DNA of 64,000 bases from Hemicordylus capensis (GCF_027244095.1 NC_069658.1:423796687-423860686); one strand, 5' to 3'; counted from the first letter of the stretch, positions 10,151 to 21,095 are shown. Translations and numbers: made by a program. The notes: a model not told the origin generated them from the letters alone.

Positions 10151-10931
10151 TGCAGCCTTCAATGGGGATGTCTCCTAAGTCTCATATAGCATCTTTAGTA
10201 GTATTAATCTATTAAGAGCTCACCATTAGGTCATGCTGCAATTTTTTCCACCTGATGTGGTTTAAAAACCTGTTTAAAAATTCACAAAAGTTCCCCTGGC
10301 AAAGCAAAAACACTTTCCCATTGGTTGAAGTGATTATGACCTCAGAACCGGATGTCATTACAGCAAACATCACTTGCTCTACTCAGTATGACCAGGCCTC
10401 AAGGAAAGGCAGCACCTATGATGTCACAGCAGAGCCAACGTGGCGGCTGCCTGTTTCTGGGAGTGTGACCACACAGAAATTTCAAGCCTTGATTTCAGCT
10501 GCACATGAGCAGATTTCAGCAAAAAGCAAAACCAAACCAGGTGAATTGTAATCACATTTTGGTGAGATCTGAACATTCATTATTTTTAAGGAGACATCCC
10601 CATTGTTCTGTCACCCTTTGCCACGAGTCTGTTTTCTGCTGCAGCTGCTTGCCGTATATACCATTTCAAATACTGCTGGCAAGTAGGGCAGAGGAGAGGT
10701 TTCACTTTGGGGCAAGATTTGCAGCCAATGATCAAAGGATCGAAGGCCAATGCCTAAACACAGTCAAGATTACAGTGTGTATTTTAAAAGCAGTTAAAAG
10801 CATTTTTATGGCTCCTTCTAGAAAATACCTTACAACAGCTAAAGCAAAGGGATTTGTGTTTTTGGTATGCATACCAAGGACATAGGTCCACTTTATTGCT
10901 TACAGTAAAGCTCAAGTAGTCAGTTCAAAAG
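10151..10931. other. Unclassified stretch
   Basis: Open frames of 98 and 126 codons have no recognisable domain. The sequence looks non-repetitive. No gene is supported. Confidence 0.35.
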
Positions 10932-11118
10932 CCCTCTTCATATATCACTGTATGTTCAATCTACATATAGAAGTACACGTCTTATTGGCACGCTGCATTT
11001 GAGGGAGCCTCTACCCAGGTTCACTTTTTAAAATGAATGCACATACAGCCATTCACACAAACACATGTACATGGGTTCAAACACCTCTATGTATGTATAG
11101 TGTAATGTCTGAATAGGG
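10932..11118. mobile_element. MITE family F3 (CCCTATTCAGACATTA ends)
   Basis: The left end ccctcttcatatatcactgt and right end gtgtaatgtctgaataggg are imperfect inverted repeats. The middle block caggttcac...aatgcac and cattcacacaaacacatg is shared with 42,292-42,542 and, in reverse, with 45,942-46,121. Confidence 0.6.
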
Positions 11119-11164
11119 CTAATGAGTAAAGTGAATGTCTCGGCCAGATATGGAGGGGCTCGCA

Positions 11165-11722
11165 AGAAATAATCACATGGACTGAATGCAGGAGGGAATT
11201 TCCCCCCCCATCCCTCAATGGCACCCCTGCAGTCTGCCCTTGATAGACAGCGAGGCAGGTCTCACGATCAAGGAGACCTGCCTCGGGAGGGTTAGCAGGG
11301 AGAGCGGGCTTAGCCCGCTCTCGCTGCACACAAGCAGTCAGTCTGCTCCGGGCGGCCAAACTGGCCACCTGCACGACTGCCGGCTCCATTATGGAACCAG
11401 TGGGGGCTGGGGGGATCAGGGGCTGCGCGGCCCCCCGGAAGTTCTAGCATGCCCTGCAAAAGTGTGCAAGAGGAGGCTGTTTTTGAGCCTCCCGGTCAGG
11501 GGTTTACTCGTGAGTTGCTGCAACGCGGCAACACACGATTAGAAAAACCGGGTTTGCGGAGTGCTCGCTCCGCAAACCCGGTTTAAGGGCAGGGCTACTT
11601 AAGCGGGTGACCCACTTAAGAACCACCGGGCTCACAGCCAAGTCTGGTGGTTCTCACGATGGGAGGAAATCGGGCTAGCTTCTGCTAGCCTGATCTTCTC
11701 CCATCGTGTGAATAGCCTCAGT
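11165..11722. mobile_element. Hairpin-rich MITE (family F1), best copy
   Basis: The right end ...cgtgtgaatagcctca matches the reverse of the left end at 5,622. Six hairpins follow one another: 11,251-11,285 (13-bp stem), 11,300-11,322 (11-bp stem), 11,545-11,584 (17-bp perfect stem), 11,598-11,620, 11,621-11,652 and 11,654-11,707. There is no coding capacity. The left edge is approximate. Confidence 0.65.
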
Positions 11723-12474
11723 ATTTGATTCTGTGCACCCACTAAATCTGGCCAAGATGGTTTTGAGATTCGATGAGAGTCTGGCAAAAAGGATATGAGA
11801 GATATGAGGGGAGCCCTGTCGTGGCTCTACAGTATTTTCTTCTCCTGCTTCCTCCTGTCAGCACAGTTTTTACTGCTGCCATCAATTAGTGTGGCCAGCG
11901 GCAAATTAGAGCAACACCAATTAAACAGTATGTCAACGCCGCAGCAGTGCGCAAGGCGAGGAAATGCAATTACACCTCAGGAAGAAGGGGCTGCCTGATT
12001 TCCCAGATGGCCAAGGCAGGCGGGACCCACTGGAAAGCAGCTGCAGCACCCAGCACTGGGGCTGGAGTCTCATTTCCCTCTGGGGTGAGCAAGGAGGGGT
12101 CATACAGCTGGCATGAGATTAATTAATTAATAGACAAATATACCGTGGTGGCGGGGGGGGGAGCTTTGAAAAGGATAGGTCCGGCATCAAGTCTGGCCTA
12201 GGTACCAAAGACATTGGGGAAATGGGATGCTGGCAAACTTCGCTTGTTAGGTACAAATGGAAAGAATCTGGAAGTAAAGCCTGCATTCGCAGTGCTGAGG
12301 GATTGGCGGGGGGGGGGGGGCGTGAGGGAATAGAACTCCTTCCAGTTCAGAAGGAAAGAGAGTTAATTTGGAGTTGCCAGCTTGGCAAGATGCTCTTTGT
12401 CCTTAATACCTGTGTGACAAGCAGGATTTGGACAAGTTTTTTGAGTGATGGGAAATGTTCACTTAGAGGCATAA
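11723..12474. other. Unclassified stretch
   Basis: It contains G runs at 12,147-12,160 and 12,308-12,320. No gene or family is recognised. Confidence 0.35.
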
Positions 12475-12912
12475 AGTGGTTTCCAACTTGGGGGCCTGAA
12501 GATGCGGCTGAACTACAACTGCCATCATCCCTTGCTACTTGTAGCTGGGGATGATAGGAGTTTATTTATTTGTAATTGAGTTTCTATACCGCCTGATATA
12601 GAAATCCCGTGGCGGTGTACAAATTAAAACGTAATATAAAATATAAAACATTTAAAATTCATAAAACAGATCACAAAAGATTAAAAAAAATTAAAATTTA
12701 ACATTTAAATTTCAGTTGAAAGCCTGGGAAAACAGGTACATCTTCAGGGTCCTCCTAAACACAAACAGAGAAGGAGATGCTCTTATTTCAACAGGGAGCA
12801 CATTCCAAAGCCCTGGGGCAGCCACAGAGAAGGCTTGGTCCTGATTTGCCACCAAATGAGTTGGCGGCAACCATAACCGGACCTCTCCCGATGATCTTAA
12901 AAGGCAACAGGT

Positions 12913-13101
12913 TTAATGACAGAGAAGGCACTCTCTTAAGTATCCTGGACCCAAGCCATTAAGGGCTTTATAGGTAATAACCAGCACTTTGTATTTCGTT
13001 TGGGAACATATTGGCAGCCAGTGCAGTTCTTTTAGAATCGGTGTTATATGGTCCCTTCGGTTAAACCCAGAGACCAATCTGGCTGCTGCATTCTGTACCA
13101 A
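12913..13101 (-). pseudogene. L2 ORF2 C-terminal fragment
   Basis: Translation MVQNAAARLVSGFNRRDHIT...LKELHWLPI...KYKVLVITYKALNGLGPGYL is typical of the L2 ORF2 C-terminus. The same segment appears at 52,824-53,003 on the plus strand. Confidence 0.85.
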
Positions 13102-13198
13102 TTGTAGTTTCTGAACTACGTACTAAGGCAGCCCCACATAGAGTGCATTACAGTAGTCAAGCCTAGGGGTTACCAGCATATGTACCTCTGTTTTAAGA

Positions 13199-13520
13199 TC
13201 ATTTATCTCCAGAAATGGACATCTGGCATATCAGCCCAAGCTGATAAAAAGCACTCCTGGCCACAGCCTCAACTTGAGAGAACAGGGAGAGTTTGGGATC
13301 CAGGAACATTCCTAGACTACGAACCTGATCTTTTAGGGGGAGTGTAACCCCATCCAGAACAGGCAGATCTAAACTATCTCTTGGATCCCAACCCCCTACA
13401 GACAGTACCTCCATCTTGTTTGGATTCAACTTCAGCCTGTTATTCCTCATCCAGCCCAATATTGCCTCCAGGCAGCCACTTAGAAGGGCCATTTCCTGAT
13501 GAAGTTGATATGCAGAAATA
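13199..13520 (-). pseudogene. L2 reverse transcriptase, region after motif C
   Basis: The translation includes CLEAILGWMRNNRLKLNPNK (motif D region), then KMEVL, LPVLDGVTLPLKDQVRSLG and LDPKLSLFSQVEAVARSAFYQL. These match the corresponding part of the copy at 50,150-50,406. It is separated from the upstream palm by the hAT insertion at 13,528-13,935. Confidence 0.85.
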
Positions 13521-13527
13521 GATCTGG

Positions 13528-13935
13528 GCAGAGGCGTAACTATAGGGGGGGCAGGGGGGGCACGTGCCCCAGGTGCCATCTTTTCTGGTCACATGGGGGG
13601 CGCCGTCATGACCAATTTTTTAAAAAAAATTTAAATTTTTTTGTTAATACAAATGTTTCCTGCTCAGTGCAGCAGTGCTGCAGCAGTCAAGGGAGCGTGT
13701 CGGTGCCCCCCTTCCCCACGAGCGGTCCCTTCCGCGCCGCCTGCGCCCCCCCCCGCATTGCTTTGCTGGCACCTGGCGGCCAGTCAGTGGCCTGGCTTGG
13801 CAGCGGCGGTGGGCGCTTGTGAGGAAAAACCTAAGTATAATGTAGTATGTTGGGGGGGGGCGATGGGGGGGCGCGGTGGGGGGGGCAACATTTCAGTGCT
13901 TGCCCCGGGCGCCGTTTTCCCTAGTTACGCCTCTG
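13528..13935. mobile_element. hAT MITE with perfect 8-bp TSD
   Basis: Inverted ends CAGAGGCGTAACTATAGGG and CCCTAGTTACGCCTCTG are flanked by GATCTGGG at 13,520-13,527 and 13,936-13,943. The 8-bp duplication identifies hAT. The interior is G-rich (runs near 13,545-13,562 and 13,852-13,888) with no transposase. It lies inside the L2 copy, so it is the youngest of the three nested insertions. Confidence 0.92.
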
Positions 13936-14032
13936 GATCTGGGTGAGTTGATGAAACTGCCTTGAGGGTGATTGGTCTGCACCCCCTAGTTCGGGCGAAT
14001 GTGGGGAATTTAGCGCAAAAGGGGAGACAGTT

Positions 14033-14433
14033 CTAATCAGCATATTGATTGTATCCCAGACCAAACTTCCTGACGATCTCTCCCAGCGGTTTCATGTAGA
14101 TGTTAAAAAGCACTGGAGACAGTATGGAGCCTTGTGGAACCCCACACTTTAGCTCTCGCTTTTCAGAGCAACAGTCTCCAAGTGACACCATCTGGAATCT
14201 ACCAGAGAGGTAGGAGTGGAACCACTGTAAAACAGTGCCACCCAATCCCACCTCCCTCAAGCGGGCCGGAAGCATACCATGGTTGATGGTATCGAAAGCC
14301 GCAGAGAGATTCAAAAGGATCAGCGGAGTCACACTCCCTCTGTCGATCGCCAATTGGAGATCATCTATCAGGCCGACTGAGGCTGTCTCAGCCCCATAGC
14401 CCACCCAAAAGCCAGTCTGGAATACATCTAAAT
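14033..14433 (-). pseudogene. L2 reverse transcriptase fragment (motifs A-C)
   Basis: The translation contains DDLQLAIDRGS, motif A LNLSAAFDTINH, FHSYLSGRFQMVSLGD, motif B GVPQGSILSPVLFNIYM and then NQYAD followed by a TAG stop where the second aspartate of YADD should be. In the L2 family this region is the palm of the LINE reverse transcriptase, used for target-primed reverse transcription. The active site is broken exactly at motif C. Confidence 0.85.
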
Positions 14434-14480
14434 AGTTGTAGTTCAGCAACATCTGGAGTCCCCCAGGTTGGGAACCACTG

Positions 14481-15605
14481 CTCTAGAAGATAGATTCAGT
14501 CACAGGACTAATCATGGATAACATCTGGTGACGCCAAAGGTTGAGGTACACCCAGCTCAATAGGATTTGGGTGGACATTATAATGTGGATGGAGATGTGC
14601 ATCTGTATTGGCAATGCACAGACCACCACCATTTATGCACTCTCTTGGTGGATCAAGGTGTTTTGTCCATTAAAAAGGGTAGCAACTCCAGGTTAGCTGC
14701 ATCTAGGCTTTGAACTGATGGGCACCTCTCTACACTCACACCCAAACACAGATGCCTCCTTTTTGCATTTTGTAAAAACAGTTGATTTAGCAATGGTGAG
14801 GTTATTTGACTTGTAAGGCTTCCTGCCTCCCCCACTGACTCCTCTTTTTACTGGAGCTACTGACTGCTACCTGGCCAATGTTAAATTGGTTTGACCTTTC
14901 TTTTGACATGTGGCCAGCACAGTGTTTTTGCTTGTATTGGTTTGCCTGCCTTGTTGTTAGCCAGTGGCTGATTTCTTTAAAAATTTGCATCTGTTCCAGT
15001 GAATTGGCATGGGGCAAATTAGCAGGAACTAATAACTTGAACTCTTGAAGGCACACAACCCCCCCCACCCCCACTTCCAGGTATAGGAGGTTGCCATTGG
15101 ACTAGGAAAAAACGAAACCTGTCCTTGTGCTTGGTCTGAAGGATCAGCCAGGGAAATGTTTCACAGAATGGACATAATGTTTATCACCTGCTAATGTCTG
15201 CATGTCAAGCTGCTGTAAAAATACAGAGGCCAGCTGAAAAATGGACAATTCTAGGCAGATATACTGGGCTGAGAACCACTTCTCCCTTATGATAGGCAGA
15301 GCAGTCACTTGCTGTGGTTCCAACTAGGGAAGGAAACCGATGAAAGGCTCCAGTGCTCAAGCCCCAAAGTGGGCAGCTATTGCAAAGGGATGTGATGGGT
15401 GCCATGCTGATCAAGGGCTTGTCAGAGTGCAGGAGGCAGGGCAGATGATCAAAGCAGAGGGGGTTAGATTTCTTGCACAGAGATGTTGAGGGAGTGTAGA
15501 AGAGGAGACTTTTGACCTCAGTACATAATCTGGGAGTACCTCTCTGTTTCAGGAATCTGAGATGCAGCAGAAGGCTCAAGCTGAATGGGAGGCCAGGGCT
15601 TAGAT
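14481..15605. other. Unclassified stretch
   Basis: No gene recognised. Minus-strand open frames of 90 and 124 codons (14,802-15,074; 15,205-15,579) lack identifiable domains. Confidence 0.35.
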
Positions 15606-15862
15606 GGGTATTATTATTATTTATTCGATTTCTATTTTTCTTCCAAAAATAGTTCAGGGTGGTTTACACAAAGAAACAATAACTAAATAAGATGGATCCC
15701 TGTCCCCGAAGGGCTCACAATCTAAAAAGAAACATAAGACAGACACCAGCAACAGTCACTGGAGGTACTGTGCTGGAGGTGAATAGGGCCAGTTACTCTC
15801 CCCCTGCTAAATAAAGAGAATCACCATGTTAAAAAAGTGCCTCTTTGCCAGGTTAGCAGAGG
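15606..15862 (-). mobile_element. L2-clade LINE 3' UTR and tail
   Basis: Reverse complement of the module at 5,240-5,512. It begins with (ATT)n, then cgatttctat, ggtttacacaaagaaacaat, aagggctcacaatct and ends near aagtgcctctttgcc. The two copies look rather similar. Confidence 0.75.
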
Positions 15863-17028
15863 CCCTGCAGCCGTAATTTATACTAAGGAGACAGAGGAAG
15901 GGAAGAAATATGGAGGCAGGGTAGTGGGGGAGCCCGTGTGCCATTGTGTCCATTGCACATACTTAAGGTTAGTTACAGCTGGAAATGGGGACTTAGAGGT
16001 TGGGTGAAAGGCTCCCCAGAAAAACATTAAGGGAAATGGGGGCCCTGCAACTGTAATTTCCCAAGTGAGCACTAGCTAGTCTGGAATCCACACAAGGATT
16101 ATGAAATGGCTGGTATCATCACAGAACCATAGTTCTCAAATGATCTTGTTGAACGATCAGCTTATGGTGCAAGAAATGTAGATTTGCTATGTTTCTTCAC
16201 AGAATCCTCACCCACTCCTCAGGTTAGCCTTCTGTTGTAGTGGGGGTTGCCAGATCCCTTCCTCACAAAAGGCGTCTATACCTTTAAATGTTCTGCAGCT
16301 GCTACATCTCCTGCCCCGTTCCTTTCTCCTTTCTCTGCTGCCGATCCCTTCAGCTACCCACTCTTTCCCACCTACTGCAGGACAAAATTAGAGTGCTGCT
16401 GGCAATGTCTATATAGCATGTGAGGCCAGTGGATGCGTGAGAGGAACAGCACCTAGTGGCTTAAGTCTTGCTCAGTGCTTGGATGTCTTGAAAGGTGTAG
16501 GTCCAGTTTCTAGGTACAGACGTAGAAACCCAGTCTGTGTATATTCATGCATATTGTCAGGTACTCAGGAAGTACTGTTTTGTACCTTGGGAAAGACTTT
16601 CCCCAGATAGCACATTCTCTACTACTGTTATTATTGCTGGGAGGAATGGGGTTGCATGGGTGTCACATATTATTATTAATAATAAATCTTTTATATCCCA
16701 CCCCTCCAGTACAATACCGCTTGGGGCAGCAAAGTAATATAAAATTTCAACACAATAAACACCTGTTGACTGTTTTTGTGTTTGTGACAAAACTGCATGT
16801 CTATGCTATTTTGTACATTATTTTTCTTTAGATGTTTAATTTTCAAAATCCTCCTAGGGAACTGGCTGCTCACCTGCTGTACCACAAGGGGATGCTGATC
16901 TAGCCATGCTTGTTTTACTGGTGAGCATCAGGAAGGCTGCCACCAGCACCACTCCACTTCCCTTCCCCACAGCAATGCCCGGCTATTTCTTGACCTTGTG
17001 GTTGAGTTTGAGATTCTCTTTATTGGGT
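15863..17028. other. Unclassified stretch
   Basis: No gene recognised. It has a TTATTATTAATAATAAA patch at 16,668-16,685 and overlapping short frames on both strands without domains. Confidence 0.35.
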
Positions 17029-17086
17029 GGCATCCAGACTAAATTATTCCTGAGTAGTCCTATTGAAATTAAGTTGCCCCATAGAG
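17029..17086. repeat. Short MITE fragment (actcaggagtag-type)
   Basis: gcatccagactaaattattcctgagtagtcctattgaaat resembles a common short reptile repeat with the word ctgagtagtcccattgaa. Only the fragment is visible. Confidence 0.35.
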
Positions 17087-17096
17087 CAGGAGTCCC

Positions 17097-17218
17097 AACC
17101 TGTGGTACTCCAGATCTGGCTGAACTACCCATCATTCCTAGCCACAACAAATTATAGCTGGGAATGATGGGAATTGTAGTTCAGCCATATTTGGAGTACC
17201 ACAGGTTGGGAACCCATG
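17097..17218. mobile_element. Foldback hAT-type MITE, intact palindrome
   Basis: The left arm caggagtcccaacctgtggt pairs with the right arm accacaggttgggaacccatg. The core contains ctacccatcattcctagcca and its mirror tgggaatgatgggaattgtag. No clear target duplication is present. Confidence 0.65.
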
Positions 17219-18256
17219 GAATAAACCACTGTCTGGAAAAACCCCAAACGGTGCTAATCAACACAAGTCTGTTTAACACCGCCTAGATTCTATCTTAAGA
17301 ACACTATAAACTGCATGTTTTTAGGGCTATTACACCATGCTCAGCTAGCTTCTCCGTTCCTTATTTTGCTTTGCTTAACATCAAGTTCCAAAGAACTCCA
17401 AAGCTTGCTTAAGGTACTATATATAATTTTGGTTGCTCCTAATAAAGTTCATGTCAGCACTACAGTCCCCGTCCCCACCCCCCCCACCCCCCGCAATGGA
17501 CCAACATCTATGACTTCAAAGTGACCATCCAAAAGATTGCTGGCTCATTTGAGGGCTCACTGTTGATTAAATAAAGAGAACAAAGGGCAGAATCGCTTGA
17601 GTCCATACAATATTAAACTTCTCAACAGAGAGACCCCAGAGTAGCAAAAGAACCTGAAGGAAAGAGGTTATTGCCCAATCCGTCAAGACAACATTGGGAA
17701 GAGGAAATATAGAGGTGCCACAACCAATAACCTTGCATTGGCTGGGAGGTGATAGGTCAGAATTTATCCGGAGGTTCACATTTCCCTCATGCCTCCTCCT
17801 TATTCAGTGCCTGCACCTATTTAATACCGGCCATGCACCAGGGAGTGCAATGGATGCATAAGATCTGGATATCATTATGCTCAAAGGCCATCACCATAAT
17901 GTTAAAAGAAAATATTCTTCCTTCAAAAGATCAGGACAAAAGGTCTCTCTGGAATTCTGGAAGGAAATGACACAAGAAACCTGGATTGACATAGATCTAG
18001 GAACAATGGCAACATAATAGCTGTAGGCAGCCCCTGTTTTATACCACATGTCCAAGTCCCCAAAGGCAAAAGATCAGTTATGATTCCACTGGGTGTGCCA
18101 CTGTAGAGTTGCAGCTGGCCAGCTTCTTACTCCACAGATGCAACTTTTAAGGAAGCCCCCCTTCATCCCACACCTTTACATACATTTTAGCCTTTGTGCA
18201 AAGCTTCCACCATTAGCTTTTCAATGAAAAATAGAACTGTATCCATTCTATATATA
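17219..18256. other. Unclassified stretch
   Basis: No gene recognised. It is C-rich at 17,466-17,492 (cccacccccccccaccc-like) and otherwise apparently single copy. Confidence 0.35.
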
Positions 18257-18657
18257 CCATATTTACTTGAATCCAAAACTAGTCACCCCCCACCCCCCCA
18301 CAAGTTCTTTGATGTTAGAAGCTGGGGAGGGGGTCAACAATTCAAAGTCCACTTCCTGTTACAGTGGTCCCTCGATTTACGTAATTAATCCATTCCGAAC
18401 GGACGTTCGGAGGTCGAAATTTTCGTAAGTCGAAGAGCACACCACGGAAGTCTGAAAACATTCGTAAGTCGAGGAAACCGCATCTAAAAATTCGTAGGTC
18501 GAGTAAGCTGAATCTAAACTGGCAACTACTTCCGGTTTTTTTTGTCGCTCGTAACTCGAAAACATCGGATGTCGAGTAGTTCGTAGGTCGAGGGATTACT
18601 GTATTTATAACGGGGTCTTCTAAAATTCAGAGTTGTCTTCTATTCAGGTAAATATGG
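18257..18657. mobile_element. MITE with CCATATTTACYTGAAT ends, split by a second element
   Basis: The left end ccatatttacttgaatcc and right end ctattcaggtaaatatgg are inverted repeats. Between them lie ggggtcaac...aattcaaag on one side and ggggtcttctaaaattcag on the other, with the Tigger-like element in the middle. The superfamily is not certain; Tc1/mariner-like is plausible. Confidence 0.65.
18362..18601. mobile_element. Tigger/pogo-like MITE, TA target duplication
   Basis: Inverted ends CAGTGGTCCCTCGATTTACG and CGTAGGTCGAGGGATTACTG are flanked by TA at 18,360-18,361 and 18,602-18,603. The interior repeats the words ttcgtaagtcgag and ttcgtaggtcgag several times, a subterminal repeat array typical of this group. 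It encodes no transposase. Confidence 0.85.
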
Positions 18658-18966
18658 GAATATTCATCGATAGTGGTTTTTTACACTGCTATCTTGCCTT
18701 TCTACCACTACGGCACTCATACATGGGATTCCCAGGCAATCTGTCACTCAAGCACTGGCCACATCTAGGGCTGTTAGGCTTCAGCTAGGTGGCTGCGTCA
18801 TGTGCCTTCAGATCACACCCTGGAAAGAGGGATGCTTTTGCTGCAGGGGGGCAGCCATATAGCTATTGCCCATCTACCCCCTTTTTAAAAAGAGGTTAGA
18901 TGCATGTTTCAGCACAGGAGAGAGTACACAGCTTCCAAACAATTAAACACAACAAGCAGCACCCAA

Positions 18967-19262
18967 AGAGCTGGTCTTGTGGTAGCAACATGACTTGTCC
19001 CCTTAGCTAAGCAGGGGTCTATCCTGGTTGCATATGAATGGGAGACTTGATGTGTGAGCACTGCAAGATATTCCCCTCAGGGAATGAAGCCACTCTGGGA
19101 AGAGCAGAAGGTTTCAGGTTCCCTCCCTGGCAGCATCTCCAAGATAGGGCTGAGAGAGATTCCTGCCTGCAACCTGGGAGAAGCCGCTGCCAGTCTGTGT
19201 AGACAATACCAAGCTAGATGGACCCATGGCCTGACTCAGTATATGGCAGCTTCCTATGTTCC
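18967..19262 (+). repeat. 5S/tRNA composite SINE, complete reference copy
   Basis: Order of parts: a start agagctggtcttgtggtagc; a 5S-rRNA-like block with agctaagcaggg, cctggtt and atgggagac, which correspond to the A box, intermediate element and C box of vertebrate 5S genes; a tRNA-like block (ggtttcaggttccctccc); a body; and the end ggcagcttcctatgttcct. It was transcribed by RNA polymerase III in its active days and needed a LINE in trans. Six further partial copies occur in the window. Confidence 0.8.
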
Positions 19263-19322
19263 TAAAGTTACTCCACAGTACTACTCAGGAGTTACTCTAT
19301 AGCTCACAGTACTACTCTATAG

Positions 19323-19458
19323 GAGTTACTCCAATCTGGGGGCCTCCAGATGCTGCTGTACTACAACTCCTGTCATTCTCAACCCCAATAAAATGTAGCT
19401 GGGGCTGATGGGAGTTGTAGTTCAACAATTCTAGAGGCCCCCAGGATGGGAGCCACTG
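19323..19458. mobile_element. Foldback hAT-type MITE
   Basis: Left arm gttactccaatctgggggcc pairs with right arm ggcccccaggatgggagcc-actg. The core carries ctacaactcctgtcattctc and the mirrored gctgatgggagttgtagtt. It is preceded by a short degenerate duplication of ctactctatagctcacagt words (19,270-19,320). Confidence 0.65.
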
Positions 19459-19526
19459 GTGTAGACGGTACTGAACTAGATGGATCAGTGAGCTGACTCA
19501 TTATAAAGGCAGATTCCTATGTTTTC
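19459..19526 (+). repeat. SINE 3'-end fragment (5S/tRNA family)
   Basis: gtgtagacggtactgaactagatgg...gctgactcattataaaggcag matches the last 65 bp of the complete copy just upstream. Confidence 0.65.
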
Positions 19527-20985
19527 CAGAAGTGGAGGTGCAAAAATGGTGCAGAAGTTCAAACAGCAAGAAGTATGCTAAACTGGAAGCGTGCAACAAC
19601 AAAATTCTATTTCAATTTGAAAAAACCAAACACTTCAGTAGGAGGGATGAGAGAGATCCTAATCCGCAATGTCCCCAGATATTCCTCGGAAAGAAAATAA
19701 TGGGATGAGCAAGCACAAGAACTGCTAGATACAGACATCTAGCTATGACTCTGCATGTAATTTATTGCACAAGCGGACAGAAACTTACATGAAAAATCCC
19801 TCCCTCTGGAAATAGGACACTGATCTCAGTACCTGCACCCAGATACTGGGATGAAAATGGAGAAGTTAATGGTTATTTTCCTCATTTTTAGAAAATTTAA
19901 GAAACAGATAGAGGGGAACGGTCAATATAGATCCTTCTTCATTTCAGAAGTCCTGGATCTTCAGACTTTGGTTACTTAGACAAAGATCTGTTTTTCTTCT
20001 TAACACATGGAAATTCACAATGACAGATGCTGGAAGTCTGACATATTTCAAAGTTATATCTTCAAGATGCACTGGGAGGATAGGAGTAACGTTAGGAGAA
20101 TTCTGGTGAGGCATCTTACCATAAGAAACTAGGGCTTGAAGAGTTAAATTGTTAATTCCAAAGCTTAAAAAATACATAGAGTTGACAAATCTACAGATGT
20201 GGTGTTTTATTAAAGTACAAGCTGACATGATGGTTAGAGATGGTGCAGAACTGGAAAACCTGCTGGATCTTAATGAACTCTAGTTGTGTGCAGAAATGAA
20301 TGGACCTGGATGGAGATGCACAGCCTCATCCACATCAAAGATGACCTCCAACCAGTTCAGTCGGGTTCAAAGGGGCATTATAATAGATATATTGATGCAC
20401 ATCTGCATCCACTTTGGCTGTATACACAGAAACCTGTTTCCACACATGAGTCTCCTTAGCTGAATAGGGTTGATAAACGGCAAGATATCCTGAATCGCAT
20501 AATTAAGAAACCAAGTGCAATTAAGCATCCCTGGAAGCAATTAAGTATTTAAACTGAGTAATTAATTAAGTAATGTATGGACCCTGGAACTGGCTGACTG
20601 TATCATGTGTGCAAATGCATTTTGTATGAAAGAGGTTAATGGAAAATAGCTCTTGCAAGATTGCTATTCTCTTTCTGAAAGGCAATACTCAACAAGCTAC
20701 GGTGTCTCTGTCAGTGGCATTAAAACCTCACTTCCAGCCTCAAAATCCCAGGTGTTGGTGTTGCTTGCAAAAGAACTGAGATCAGAAAGACAAACTATAC
20801 CTGCCTCCCTTCTCAGCACCATGGTCCCTTACGGCACTTCTGCTCCAAAAAAGAATCAGTGAAAGGAATATTAAGAAAAGGAGGTGAACTGAGAACTGGT
20901 GGGTGCGAGGGTGCTTCCACATGGAGGCTTTTATTATTTAACTATCCTTTAGAGCGGTGTCCATGCACTCCTGGCTCATGAATTA
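19527..20985. other. Single-copy-looking stretch
   Basis: No gene or repeat recognised. It includes a cluster of homeodomain-like AATTAAG words (separate entry) in AT-rich surroundings, and could hold a conserved non-coding element. Confidence 0.35.
20501..20570. promoter_or_regulatory. Cluster of four AATTAAG motifs
   Basis: AATTAAG starts at 20,501, 20,519, 20,539 and 20,564, with caagtg between the first two. NK-type and other homeodomain proteins bind related TAAT/TTAAG words. That is a motif resemblance only; the sequence may be functionally inert. Confidence 0.25.
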
Positions 20986-21095
20986 GTGTAAGTTAGAAGT
21001 CCAAGAAACAAGTTCAGAAAAAGAATGTGAGATGTTTGTTGTGGGTAGATCAACTAATCCTAGGGTCTCTATGCGCAGCCTGATGGTATCTCGCT

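Larger units (their letters stand above)
12563..14433 (-). mobile_element. L2-clade LINE, 5'-truncated
   Basis: Minus-strand L2 with (AAATA)n tail at 12,563, 3' UTR, and the C-terminal half of ORF2. Reverse transcriptase motifs are visible at 14,040-14,400 and downstream RT/thumb regions at 13,199-13,520. It was inserted into a MITE and later hit by a hAT at 13,528-13,935. The frame is interrupted several times, so it is dead. Confidence 0.85.
12475..14480. mobile_element. hAT-type foldback MITE split by an L2 insertion
   Basis: The left half (12,475-12,562: agtggtttccaacttggggg...gctggggatgat) and right half (14,438-14,480: gttgtagttcagcaacatc...gttgggaaccactg) make one short palindromic MITE. 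Its ends are CAGTGGTTYCCAAC. The same type is intact at 17,097-17,218 and 19,323-19,458. The tetramer AGTT flanks the L2 at both junctions. Confidence 0.75.

Noticed and set aside
18967-19262. 5S rRNA gene
   Set aside because: Only the internal control region resembles 5S; the rest is SINE body and the copy recurs across the window.
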